Shown: positions 24,085 to 35,128 of the stretch, one piece after another
Position numbering within the stretch: position 1 is the first letter of the stretch
Layout of the letters: the number at the start of each line of letters is the position of its first letter
Assembly: GCA_947579605.1 (NCBI GenBank)
Contig: OX388319.1
Span: 22,891,447 to 22,955,446 of the forward strand
DNA from: Athripsodes cinereus
Lineage: Eukaryota; Arthropoda; Insecta; Trichoptera; Leptoceridae
Direction of reading: 5' to 3'
DNA length: 64,000 bases
Translations under genes and position numbers: made by a program
The notes under the pieces: generated by a model
Database searches by the model: none
Seen by the model: the letters and a program-made list of their open reading frames with translations, nothing else
Told to the model about the DNA's origin: nothing

Positions 24085-24245
24085 TTAAAAAAATATATCT
24101 GGGTTTTGTTATAAACTCAAATACAACCTTATACAGTAAGCTACTGAAAGCTTGTGTCGTGAAAGGGGAGTTTGCCGGCACCTGGTATCGAACCACGGAC
24201 CCCTTGTTCATTAGGCCAAGACTTTACCTCCAGGCTACTGACAAA
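24085..24245 (-). repeat. tRNA-derived SINE, family A
   Basis: On the minus strand it reads GTAGCCTGGAGGTAAAGTCT (box A-like), then GGTTCGATACCAGG (RNA polymerase III box B). A non-tRNA body (CCCCTTTCACGACACAAGC) and a tail ending in an A-rich run follow. Other copies are at 33205, 45060 (tail only), 45447 and 55011. Confidence 0.75.
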
Positions 24246-25222
24246 CAAAACATGAATACAAATAGAAAATTAATAAATTTAATTTTGATGCGTTCACTTT
24301 ATTTGGGTTTTATCAGTATTTATTTATAAAGCAGAAATTTAATTAATTAGAAACTCGCAATACCTATGGAAATATTTATACTGTTTCATGATGTGATATT
24401 ATTCTTTTTAAACTTTTAGTTTATTATTCTTTTTAGACTTTCTCAACTAAACATTTTTGTTGATTATATTGTGACAAATCACTATTTATTCAATAATATG
24501 TAAAATTTTCTGTCAATAATGTTATTGAAAATTTTAACCAAAACATCCATTACGTTTAAGGAGAGCTTTAACTTAATATTATTCCTTCGTACATTGAGTC
24601 ATATCGTCCCTCTTCTGACTAACAGTCGTATCTGCCAAAATGTAAATTGTTCAGGAGAGCATTTTTAGTGTTTGCCGCGCATATTTTCGTCTCTCCTAAT
24701 TATGTGATACAGTGTAAATATATTACATTATTCAATTTGTATTCTTATGTTATCTCAGAATCATTTTTGTGATGAAATTTTGAGGAATTTGTAGATACGA
24801 AAACACATTTTATTTAGAGTAGGTAATTCTTAAAGACGACAACAAATCAGAAAACTGTTCCAGGATTACGGTAACAGTTACAGGTGTGATCTTCAGTGAG
24901 AACATGCAGGGCACATATAAATACACATTAGTGATCATAACTCGATTTCGCCAAAAATTTCAGATACGACAGTTAGTCAGAAGAGTATGAAGTACGATAT
25001 ATGTATGAAAAAAAATTATCAATAAATAATTGACGTAGCAAATTTCTCTTCATGTGAACTTTAAATAATCTTTGGGATCAAATTGACAACCTAGTGCCAC
25101 ATTATTTGTAGAATTTTTTCATTGACTAACTATTTTTTGTCTACTTAAAGGTTTCAAATTATTAAATCTATTATTTAAAAATATATTCATTACCAGATGT
25201 GTATAAAATTGTTATTAAGTAT

Positions 25223-25682
25223 TAGTAATGTAACGAATGTGTGATTTTGGATATTCGCGAATGATAATATTTGTTGCCGACATTCGCGAATGCGAATATT
25301 TGTTGCCGACATTCGCGAATTAGAATATTTGTTGTCGACATTCGCGAATGCGAATATTTGTTGCCGACATTCGCGAATGCGAATATTGACTTGTATAAAT
25401 TTCTACAATTGCTCAAACATTAAAATTTCTACCCCCCCATCGCCGAATTTTCAAAATGGTATAGGAATTTAAAATATTACAAAACTCCTCGGTTCTCTTA
25501 AAGAATATTTTCTTGCAGTACCTTTTTCTACAATGTACCGGGTAAGTATCCATACTTTTACCGAATATCCGATACTTTATTACCAAAATAATATTCGCAT
25601 TTTTTTTTGCGAATACGAATGCAAATACTTTGGAATCTGCGAATATTTGCGAATGCGAATATGTATATTCGTTACATCACTA
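25223..25682. mobile_element. Non-autonomous hAT-like element with 8-bp target duplication
   Basis: The ends TAGTAATGTAACGAAT (left) and ATTCGTTACATCACTA (right) are imperfect inverted repeats of a type common in insect hAT elements. The 8-mer TTAAGTAT flanks both sides (25215-25222 and 25683-25690), the duplication length expected for hAT. The left part holds five copies of a 29-bp unit around the palindrome TTCGCGAA (about 25252-25395). The right part has looser TTCGCAAATA/GCGAAT words. No transposase is present. Confidence 0.75.
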
Positions 25683-25690
25683 TTAAGTAT

Positions 25691-27254
25691 ATATAAGAAT
25701 CAGGCCTGATATTTCAATATACCTTTTAGGCAATCTGTATTCTGAGGTCCGACCAGACTTTGTCAATTTTATTTTTTATATATTATGTACAATAAAATTT
25801 ACACCAAAATGTAAAGGACAGAAAATCAATTGCCAACGACACTTACCTGTCCATATGACTAGATATTTTTATTCTTATTACCAAAATTTAATTGATCTAT
25901 ATTCCAGCATAACCTTATTATTTTTATAATACTCACATTCTGATGTAATTATCTTTATTTGTCAAATTGAACTTATTAGACATCTCAATTGAAGAACCAT
26001 GTTCTCACAATATAATATTATGCAAACTCCAGTTGGAAGAAGTGAGAAAGGTGTCCTAACGCTTAGAGATTGGCTCTAGGCTGGCTTAAATCCTTTCTTT
26101 TGATGTCCATGGACAATTTTCACCGATTTGGCTAAAATCAATGTCACAGTATATGTGATGCACCAATTGAAAAATATTTAATGCAACTCTTACCTCCAAC
26201 TGGATTGTTTTTGTCTTCTGCCCATTGTGTCCAATTTCAGTAAAACAAAAATTGTAAATATTCCAAACCTTTGAAGTTTATTGGATATAAAACAGAAAAT
26301 AACTCCAGTTAGGGTAGCCCTCAGAATTAAGTTGATTCTAAGGGCATATTGAAATATCTTGCTTTATTATTAATAACAGATCTTTACTTAAATCTATTTC
26401 ATATACTCATCAATCTTATACGAGACTTTTATAAATAACTATTTTTATTTATTTTTTTATTGTTCGAATATTTTTGGAATCATAAGACTTAATAAATAAC
26501 CTGATATTCAACTGCGCTGAATTGTACTATTTTATCTCTAGAAATATAAATTACATTAAAAACAATAAGAGATCTATCCTAGATATTATAATATATTTAT
26601 GACAAAAAGTACAGCATGTGTGTTTACTACAAGGATTTTGTATCGCACTTGTGGGACATGCCATGGTTGGATGTCTGTGTTAATAAAAAAAGTTGGTTGA
26701 ATCTCATAAAAGCTGTGAAAGGATATACCACAGACATCCTCGTGTATGCTTGTGTGGTCGAGGTAGAGTAAGTTGGCAGCGGATGGAATCGAACAGTTTC
26801 TTAAATCATAATATGTTTCAATTCAGAGCAGTTGATAAAATAATATGTTGTTACCTTTATAGCTGTAATTAAGTAATTTTTCTAGTTTTATTAAAAAAAA
26901 AAGATTTAAGAGTTTATTGTAGACGTGTTGTTGATTAGAAAAATATTTTATACAAGTAGCTCAAAAAGTCAATGAATTTATTGTGTCTAGAAATGAGAGT
27001 TTTACTATTACCTAATATTTATTATTACTATTACTTAATGTTCTACAAAATATAATTAATGTTATACTGTCTATTTACATATCCTTTTCAAATGTGATAC
27101 AATGAGATCCTCACTGTGGATGCGTAGAGTAGATTTGACATTTTGTTTAGAGTCTATATGAAAAATCCATGTCCAATAATGTTTGGTAGTCTAAGTGTCC
27201 GAAAATGTTTGGTTGTAAAACACATGTTTACTTGAGACTAATACAATCTGTGAC
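25691..27254. other. Intergenic sequence without a recognised gene
   Basis: AT-rich with no exon or RNA gene. 26030-26110 (GTGAGAAAGGTGTCCTAACG) resembles 63205-63250 (GTGAGAAAGGCGTCCCAACG), so both belong to an unnamed dispersed repeat. Confidence 0.45.
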
Positions 27255-27370
27255 TTATTCACTGTGTCGGTGTTTAGGTAGTAGAATTCCATATCGAAAA
27301 AATAAAACAGGTGTTTTATTCTACTAAAGACTATCTTTAGTAGAATAAAACACCTGTTTTATTTTTTCGA
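27255..27370. repeat. Short element with perfect 37-bp hairpin and possible 11-bp flanking duplication
   Basis: 27294-27330 and 27334-27370 are exact reverse complements with a 3-base loop (CTA). The element follows a GTGTCGGTG...GTAGAATTCCAT leader. CAATCTGTGAC at 27244-27254 and 27371-27381 may be the target duplication. A relative is at 61432-61612 and a decayed one near 57980-58135. Confidence 0.6.
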
Positions 27371-27929
27371 CAATCTGTGACCCTAATGTACAAAGGCATT
27401 ATACAAAATAATACTGTGTACTGTTCAGCCAATTTCATATAAAAATATGCTCTCAGTCCCTTGCGATAAGTTTGATATTGCTATGAAAAAAAATAAGCAT
27501 GTTGTGAGAGAGGAACGTTTGTAGTACCCTGTTACTTTCTAACAAGTTACAATAATTGTTAGTAGGTATATATAATACTGAGTATCAGAAAGTTACAACG
27601 TGCTGTCAATATACCATCTTGTTATTTATAACGTTTTTGGTATTGTGTGTTTTATATGATAACTAAAAATGGTTGTACAAAGATGTGTTGATATTGATAC
27701 AGAATATATGAATAGTCTATACAATACCAACAGACTTACAAAAATGTTTAATTTCATATGCAAATAGATGAGAAACGCACATCATGTGAATTTATTATTT
27801 TTATTCAATGTACACAAATTGCAAAACATCAATAGCATACTGAGGTAAGAGCATATGACGGTCAGATTGCTAGGTGTTTTAAGATTAGTTTTTATACTCC
27901 TTCTCTGGAATTTTAGCTTTACCACTTAA

Positions 27930-28320
27930 CCAAGGCTCAAGAGCGGAAGATACTAAGCTTTGGAAACAAGTGTCTTAGATGGATTTTGGATGTCAAATGG
28001 TATGAACATGTCACAAATGATGCTGTGCGCCGGCGCACCCGGCAGAGATCTGTAATCTCCGTAATACAGGAGAGTCGATGGGACATATTCTGAGAATGCC
28101 CAATGATAGTTGGCCAAAAAGAGCACTGTTCTTCCGTCTGCAAGGGTCCGTTGGCCCAGGCGTCCCTCTTTCACAATACACTGTTCCTATGACAACGACG
28201 TCAGAGTGCAGGGAATGTTGTGGAAAGAGGTGACGCAATTGACGCAGAGACGCTTTGAATAGAGGAGGCTGGTTTCTGCCCTGTGCTTCGAGAGGAGCTT
28301 TGAGGGCGATGAATGAATGA
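27930..28320 (+). mobile_element. RTE-like retrotransposon 3' fragment
   Basis: In the plus direction the translation gives FGNKCLRWILDVKWYEHVTND and, after frame breaks, MGHILRMPNDSWPKRALFF. This matches the region downstream of the RT domain of RTE-type and related endonuclease/RT elements (CLR.ILG..W.D..TN..V; GH..RM....PK). It is short, interrupted by stops and not functional. Confidence 0.65.
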
Positions 28321-28878
28321 AATGAATTCTCCGGAATTTAGTCTCGAGTAAGCATGCATAATATTGTTGTTCACTAGTTTATTGTAACTGTGTATAGAAA
28401 TATTGTATCACGGATTATATAGGGTTGATAGTTTTGTAATTTTCTTCTGTGTTTGATAATAACTACTTGTAATACTGTTCAATATATAAATATTATTACT
28501 AATATTACATGTTCAACTTAAAATGTTAGTAGATAGATTGTTGTCTTTTTGATGTGACAAAATAGATGTGATGTTTGATATTTTTATAAGTATAATAGAT
28601 AAGAAATGTGAAACACTCTTTACTTTTTGAGTGCATCACCAATATTAATAATACAAAAATTTATAATTGTAGATATATCTAATTTTTGCTGAAAATCTAT
28701 TAAGTAAAGCACTCATTTGAATCAGCCCACATCATGATCATCCTATTCAGTCCGGAAATAGAGGCATGTGATAAGGCCAGTAACTAGTAGTCTAATAGAT
28801 ATTACAAATAGAACAGTCATATTATATTATATGTATGTTGTGAATGATTATTACAAAGACTTTATCTCTATTTATCAT

Positions 28879-29142
28879 ATCGTAGTTGCATATTCAAAAA
28901 GGGACATATGTGCACATTTTTATTTATGCATACTTTTTCAAAACTGTTCATTGTGGCATTAAAATTGTAGTTTGGACTTTTTATTTGGCATGTGATGTTA
29001 TTTTTTCAGTATTGAATTTTCATATTTGATACTAAGAATCACTTTATAAAATGGTTATGATGTCATTTTAAGCAGTTTATTCTAGAAATGTAAAAAAAAT
29101 TAATGGATTCACATGTCCCTTTTTGAATAATAATCAACGACA
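28879..29142 (+). repeat. MITE family B copy 2
   Basis: The left end CGTAGTTGCATATTCAAAAA and right end TCCCTTTTTGAATAATAATC enclose the same interior as the 48706 copy (ATTAAAATTGTAGTTTGGAC). The ends are slightly decayed. Confidence 0.7.
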
Positions 29143-29796
29143 ATATTAAATATTTATTTTATTTAAATAGAAACAAGTAAATGAATCATAAAACTATTAA
29201 AGACGATTCAAATGAATTTTTACACAAATGATAACATGAATAAATGAAATGCCAAATGTCGTCCATTAGATTCCTGAAAATCTGGACAATAATAATTAAG
29301 AATTACATTGGGATGTTGTAGAATGAGGTCGACTAAATTCTGATAAAATTACTTTGAATTATTGAAGAAGCATGTTTTCTTCCTATGTTACTGTGAGTAT
29401 TAAAGGATGTGTCCTTAGAAGAAGATTGGTTGCCAAAAATAAATCTTTTAAAATCATTATTTGTTTGAATATTCACAAAGTGAGGAAACATGAGAAGGTA
29501 TTTGTAAAACCAAAAAGTTCATTCACAGATCATCAAATGATCCATCCTAAATGTCTGTATTTTTTATTACACGAAGCAAACAACCTGCATGCTCATTATA
29601 TTTATTTAGTTCACTGAATACCTATTTATTTATAAATTTTGATATTATCATAAATGTTTGTTGTAATGTTTTAACTCACTTTTTACAATTTATACTAGAA
29701 GTGTGATATGTACTGCATTTTCGAGTTGCATTTCTCCATTTTTTTATAAATTTTTAATTTGAGTAATATGTATTCTTTATTTTAATAAGTATATTT

Positions 29797-30045
29797 AGTG
29801 GCCGGCGTGGCGTGGAGGTAACGCACTTGCCTTGAGGCCGAGGTTCTGGGTTCGAATCCCGGCCAGTGTAAAATAAAGAATCACCTTTTTCAAATTGTCC
29901 TGGGTCTGGGTGTTATATGTTTATATGTTAAGTGCATTGTTTATATGTGTATCGTCGCATTAGTACCCATGATACAAGATTCATATCTTAGTTTGGGACT
30001 AGCTCAATCTGTGTGAATTGTCCATGCATGTTATGTTATGTTCTC
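29797..30045 (+). repeat. tRNA-derived SINE, family B
   Basis: The head GGCGTGGCGTGGAGGTAACG (box A-like) is followed by GGTTCGAATCCCGGCC (box B). The body contains CACCTTTTTCAAATTGTCCT and ends TAGTTTGGGACTAGCTCA...GTGTGAATTGTCC. Copies are at 30262-30475 (inverted) and 35552-35800. It was not called a tRNA gene because it continues into the shared SINE body. Confidence 0.75.
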
Positions 30046-30261
30046 TAGGTGCATTGTGTACATTATGTTTATCTTCATTTTAATATTATGAATACATATT
30101 ACACACCTATATATTTTTTCCCCATTATGACTTTAAATTAATTGAAAAAAAATGCATTATTTAAAAACAAACAAAAAAAAACAAAAACCTTTGTGTGTTG
30201 TTTGTAGATTCCTCACCTCAGAGCCACATATTTCGTTTATCTCTCAATTTTTTTTTTCATA

Positions 30262-30475
30262 GACAATTCATACAGATCAAGTTAGTCCCAAACTAAGATA
30301 TGAATCTTGTATCATGGGTACTAACGCAACATTACACATACTTATATACAATGCACTAAACACATATACATCTAACACCCAGGACAATTTTATTTTGCTC
30401 TGACCGGAAATCGAACCCGGGACCTCGTGACTCAAAGGCAAGAGTGTTACCTCCGCGCCACACAGGTCGTCGTTG
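30262..30475 (-). repeat. tRNA-derived SINE, family B, inverted relative to the 29797 copy
   Basis: On the minus strand the head has GGTTCGATTTCCGGTCAGAG around box B and a body ending AACTAAGATATGAATCTTG as read on the plus strand. It faces the 29797-30045 copy, giving a spaced inverted SINE pair. Confidence 0.7.
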
Positions 30476-30984
30476 CCGTTTTAAAGTATAATATTGTAAA
30501 TGTTTATAAAATCTGTACAAAACTAAAGAAAGACGCGTTGTCTATTTTCCATAACCCGTATACTTTTCTATTGTATTGTATTCTCTGGTATATTCTATAA
30601 AATATTTTATAGTAAGTTTATATTGACTACTCTTCTTATATTTTCTATACTAATATTTAACTAAAAATATTGTTTCTGTGATTGTTTTTATTGACAATAA
30701 AACATTTTCAAATATTAAGATTGCGTATTTATATCTAAGTGTGTTCATATTTGTTTATTTCATTTTTTACTGTACATTGATCATAAAATCAATTATTTTG
30801 AAGCATCATCAAGTTTTCGTTCATACAATTCAAGGCACAGAGAAAAGTTTATCACTAGATTGTGATATCCTTCAACTTACCCAGTTAATTTAATATATAT
30901 GTATATAAACATAGCAAAATATAAACCATAACTGTAGACATATAATATGAAAGACATGTGTTTTTACTATTCTTCTTCTTTATG

Positions 30985-31205
30985 TGTCTTGTCAGGTCCT
31001 CCCGACATTGTCGATCACCTGGGAGAAACTTTGTCTGTCCTGGAGAGCACGAAACAGCTTCTCTACACCTCTCATCCCGATCCACTCTTGGATGTTGCAA
31101 GAGCTGCCTTCTTTCAGCCCCTCTACGGCCCTCAATCTTCCCTTTTATGACCAGTTGTAGAATGCCATACTTTTCACCTCTCATTATGTGACCAAAATAC
31201 AAAAT
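30985..31205 (-). mobile_element. RTE-like RT C-terminal fragment
   Basis: The minus-strand reading YFGHIMRGEKYGILQLVIKG, then KIEGRRGAERRQLLQHPR, matches the conserved tail after the RT domain in RTE-like and endonuclease/RT elements. Only about 75 codons remain and no RT core is present. Confidence 0.65.
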
Positions 31206-32721
31206 TTTATGTAGCGTGATTGTTGTTTATAATTATCTCTGTACATTTGCCCTTCGCAATATTTAAACATTATTTTTGAATAACTTTTAATCATACTTTT
31301 TAAATTACGCAATATTGTGATAAAATGACGTTTTTCATATTTTTTATATATTATATGAATATTACAAAATATCTTGCGTTTTCGAGGTAGGTAAACATGT
31401 CATCAAAAAGACCATAACAAGACGAACACTATGTTCATAATTCACTTTTGTCTATAATAAGTAGACAGTCTAATGTGTTTTATTTTATAAAGAAATTTGT
31501 CCATTTAAAATGTATATTTTTTATTGTGTGTACTGTATTTGTATTATAGAATCTCTTGTATTAATGTATTTTCTTTACTCATGGACTATCCTTATTTAAT
31601 ATACCTAGGTATTTAATTCACGAATTCTTTCAATTTTGAACTACAAGAGCTACTCTGAATACAGACTCAATCTTAAATCTTCAAGTTAAAGGCATTAGAT
31701 AAGACTTGAGACTAAAACATAAATAAGAGTAGACCTGCAACTATATTCACATCGCATTGTGTATAATATTTCAACCATAGCTAATGTCTATTGAAGAGCA
31801 AACATTTTTGTGGCAGGATCCATAAAAATACCTAGCATTATTTTGTAAAACTCCATATTAATAAAAATAAATATGACAATTTAGTTTGACTAATTTGTTT
31901 TTTTTTTTGTTTCAATTCTTTCATTTAATGTTTGACTTTAAGACATTGCGAGTCTGCCATGTAACAAAACATTGTTGCTATATTTTTGTACTATTTTGTT
32001 ATTTATTCTGTGAATAAATTTTCATTACCATTATGTAATGCATTTGTCAAAACTTTAAGTTTATTTATTCTTAATCAGGTAAGTATTATAGTCTTTCTCA
32101 CGAGACCTTGCTCCATGTCAATATATTAGTTAATCCTTTTGTATTACGTGTAAACTCAAATACATCGTGCATCCATTGGTTGAATATGACGGTCAGTACT
32201 GTATTATCGTGTTGGAAAATTTGATTTGATTTTTGAATTACTGGGTGTTCATAATGTTACTCTAAAAAGATGTCTCAAATAAATTGGACCAAGGAAAATA
32301 AATCTCTTAATGGGCAGACGAAAGAAGTAATTTTGAATGTTTGTGAATATTTAAATGTATCTATGACTATTTTTGATTTGTCACATTAATTGTTTTTTCT
32401 TTTCTAATTTGATTGTTAACATGTTAAAGGCTAACGCCATAAATATATGTAAATAAATACATAATAAATATGTAAATAAACAAATTAACCTTATTTTTAA
32501 ATTTTTTACTTAAAAAATGTGTTATTTATGCCCCCAAACGTCATTAGAGAACAATACAACTTGATTTTTTGGGTTTCTGATGTTATGCTGAATGTATAGG
32601 AAATGCATTTTACCATATTAAAATAATAACTAAATGGTGATGACTCATTTTTCATTATTTTAAAATGTATATGGATACAAACATTGTATACAATATTAGG
32701 TGTACCCCTGTAGCTGGCAAG
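31206..32721. other. Intergenic AT-rich sequence
   Basis: No gene, RNA or defined repeat is recognised. The local word CAAGATGGCGGC at its right edge (32719-32730) matches the YY1/Pho consensus and overlaps the candidate ORF start. Confidence 0.4.
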
Positions 32722-32826
32722 ATGGCGGCGGCAAAGTTTCATGAGAAGGTCTATAATTTTCAGTTGAAAACAGACAGGAATAGAAGTATTTATGATGAAA
32801 TTACGCCAGGTGCGTGGAAGTCCTAG
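32722..32826 (+). CDS. Candidate 34-codon small ORF or first coding exon
   Basis: ATG 32722 sits in a good initiation context (CAAGATGG) and opens a 34-codon frame ending TAG 32826. It starts MAAAKFHEKVYNFQLKTDRN and continues RSIYDEITPGAWKS. The codons are far less AT-biased than the flanks. GTGCGT at 32811 could be a splice donor (ACG CCA G|GTGCGT), which would make this a first exon rather than a complete ORF. AATAAA follows near 32944. I do not recognise the protein. It may be chance or a retroposed fragment. Confidence 0.3.
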   Translation: MAAAKFHEKVYNFQLKTDRNRSIYDEITPGAWKS

Positions 32827-33204
32827 AAAACAACTCTAGAATGTGCAAAACGTAAACATCAGACAATATAATATATTCTCTTGTATGTATATGTGTGTAA
32901 TTGTACTAGAATGTAATGAATATTGTGAATTGAAAAAATATTGCAATAAAACACAATTGTTTAAAAAATATCGCTTATTTTTATTATAACACAATTATTA
33001 TATATTATGTAATAATATACAACATTTTTTGTATAAATTAACTTGAATTAAAACATTTTAATGACAAGAATCATTGTCAAAAATAAATTAAAAAGTCAAC
33101 AAAAAAATATGGTGGATTTTCAGCAAATCTGACAAATATCCAATCTTGATATTTTAAACATAATTGTTCTTTTATCTCTTTTATAAACATAAATGAAATA
33201 ATGA

Positions 33205-33390
33205 GTTCGTCAGTAGCCTGGAGGTAGAGTCTCGGCCTCCAAAACAAGGGGTCCGTGGTTCGATACCAGGTACCGGCAAAATCCCCTTTCACGACACAAG
33301 TTTTTAGTACCTTACTGTGAAAGGTGTATAAGATTGTATTTGGGTTTATAACAAACAAAACCCAGATATATCTTTAAAAAAAAAAAACAA
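33205..33390 (+). repeat. tRNA-derived SINE, family A
   Basis: It contains GTAGCCTGGAGGTAGAGTCT, GGTTCGATACCAGG, CCCCTTTCACGACACAAG, then TGTATTTGGGTTTATAACAA and an A-rich tail. It is the most complete plus-strand copy along with 55011. Confidence 0.8.
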
Positions 33391-33944
33391 TAAATGAATG
33401 CCTACTTATAGAATTAATCACGAATTAAATATATTCTTAGTAAAAATTCCAAGCCTCAAATATGTACGACAATTATAAAGTCTCCACCATATTCTCTACT
33501 TTGTAAAATTCAATGTGACAAACTATATTATTATTTCCTCAAACTGTCAAAAACATAAATTCTTCACAAAATAAATTAATATTTTGACAAATGTATCCTA
33601 CAAGGAGTCTATTCAAATCATTTTATTTTTACATTTCAAAAAGTTGACAAATCTCGAAATTTTCACTAATGCCAATCAACGTCTTAAACAATTAAAAATA
33701 AATATGATGTAGGAATGGCGCAGAAGAGTACAAACAAAGAAAATTGTTGCAATATTTTTCACGGAAAAAGTATAAAAAAAAACAAACAAGCAAAACATAA
33801 TTTTCTATAGTACTGCCATTCCTAAAAACTTTAAATCTGCAGTAATGAAATTAGTATGGCCTTAATTTATATTTATTGACCGAGAAAAAAAAAATTGACA
33901 AAAAATGATTTGTTGTCTTATCTTTATTTTCTTGGACATTATGG

Positions 33945-34640
33945 CTAATTCTGAATCATAAAATAGTTTAGTTGCACTAAGTGTGAGGAGATAGTTGAGT
34001 CATGATGGTTAGTTCTAATTCCTATTCACAGTTTTCCGTACTAAAACTAATTTACTTAGATCATTTTGACATCTTAGTACAACTATTAATTTCGTCGCTC
34101 TATGTATTACGTATTCAGAATGATATTTTAGTTGACAGCTGACGACTAAAATGAGTGCGATTTGTCATAATTTTATTCGCGACTTTTAATGTGCGACTAT
34201 TATTAGTTGCTGTCATTTTGTCGCAGAATATTGCTATATTTTGGAAGTTTAAAGGTGTTTTTTTTAATTAAAAGTAAACAATGGATATTTTTAGGGTCTT
34301 CGCAACTCTTGGCATCTATAAATTGTAAAATTATACCACCACCGACGCAAATGCGAACGTCAAAATATAGCGGCAAATCTGACATTTCACAATTTTCACG
34401 TGTGACAACTATTAAATTGTTGCCAGAAGTGTAAATCGAAACGTAAAAAACATTTTGTATTGCGGGATCACCATTAGTTTGTCCCATAGATTTTACCGTC
34501 TGCCCTTGGTGGTTATTGAGTTTATAGTTGTTTATAGTTCATAACTAACGCTGAATACGAATTTGAACTATAATAACTAATATTAATCAACTATTATTAG
34601 TTAGTTTAGTTAGTTCATTAAGATTCAGAATTGGCCCTAG
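33945..34640. repeat. About 0.7-kb element with GGCTAATTCTGAATC-type inverted ends
   Basis: Left GGCTAATTCTGAATCATAAA (33952) and right TTCAGAATTGGCCCTAG (ending about 34640) are inverted relatives. Both continue inward with AGTTTAGTT/AACTAAACTA words. The interior has a 94-codon minus-strand open frame (34203-34487) with no recognisable domain, probably chance. Likely a non-autonomous DNA element. Confidence 0.5.
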
Positions 34641-35128
34641 TAAATATATAAAAGCATACTAATTTTATCAAACGAATCCCTTTTAATTAAAAAAAAAAAA
34701 TATTAATTCCATTTGCTCAATACAACATTGTTTTTACTCCCATCAAAAAGGAAAATAAAGAATTTCATAAAATAAATAAATGGTTCATAGATACCACCGT
34801 TAAGAGCCATGATAATGATTATGCTATTGTGATTATTGTAGTTGAACGATATTATATTATTGTGATCAAAGAAAATGAAGTAAAAAATTCTCAAAATCAG
34901 AATTCCATTAAAATCGGACACTCAACTTTTTACATTCATCAACCAATTTACAAGAATTTAGACTCATTACAGTTTTATTCACTGGAAAAGGCTTCCTAAT
35001 TGTGTAAAGCAAATATAGTCTCTCAAGTTCGTTTTTACAAATTGGTAAAATCATATTTTGCACTATCAATAAAGACTTAAAAATTATTCCAAATTTTGAC
35101 AATACATCAATTTGCCGATCTTTATAGT

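Noticed and set aside
25252..25395. CRISPR-like regular repeats
   Set aside because: The 29-bp units are contiguous without unique spacers, lie inside a hAT-like element and the genome is eukaryotic.
29800..29875. Possible tRNA gene
   Set aside because: Box A and B are present, but the sequence continues into a body shared with two other copies, so it is a SINE head.
30885..31202. Minus-strand frame as a host gene
   Set aside because: The recognisable part is the tail of an RTE-like retrotransposon; the rest is unrelated.
34203..34487. 94-codon minus-strand frame (MGQTNGDPAIQN)
   Set aside because: It lies inside an inverted-repeat element and shows no recognisable domain or splice context.
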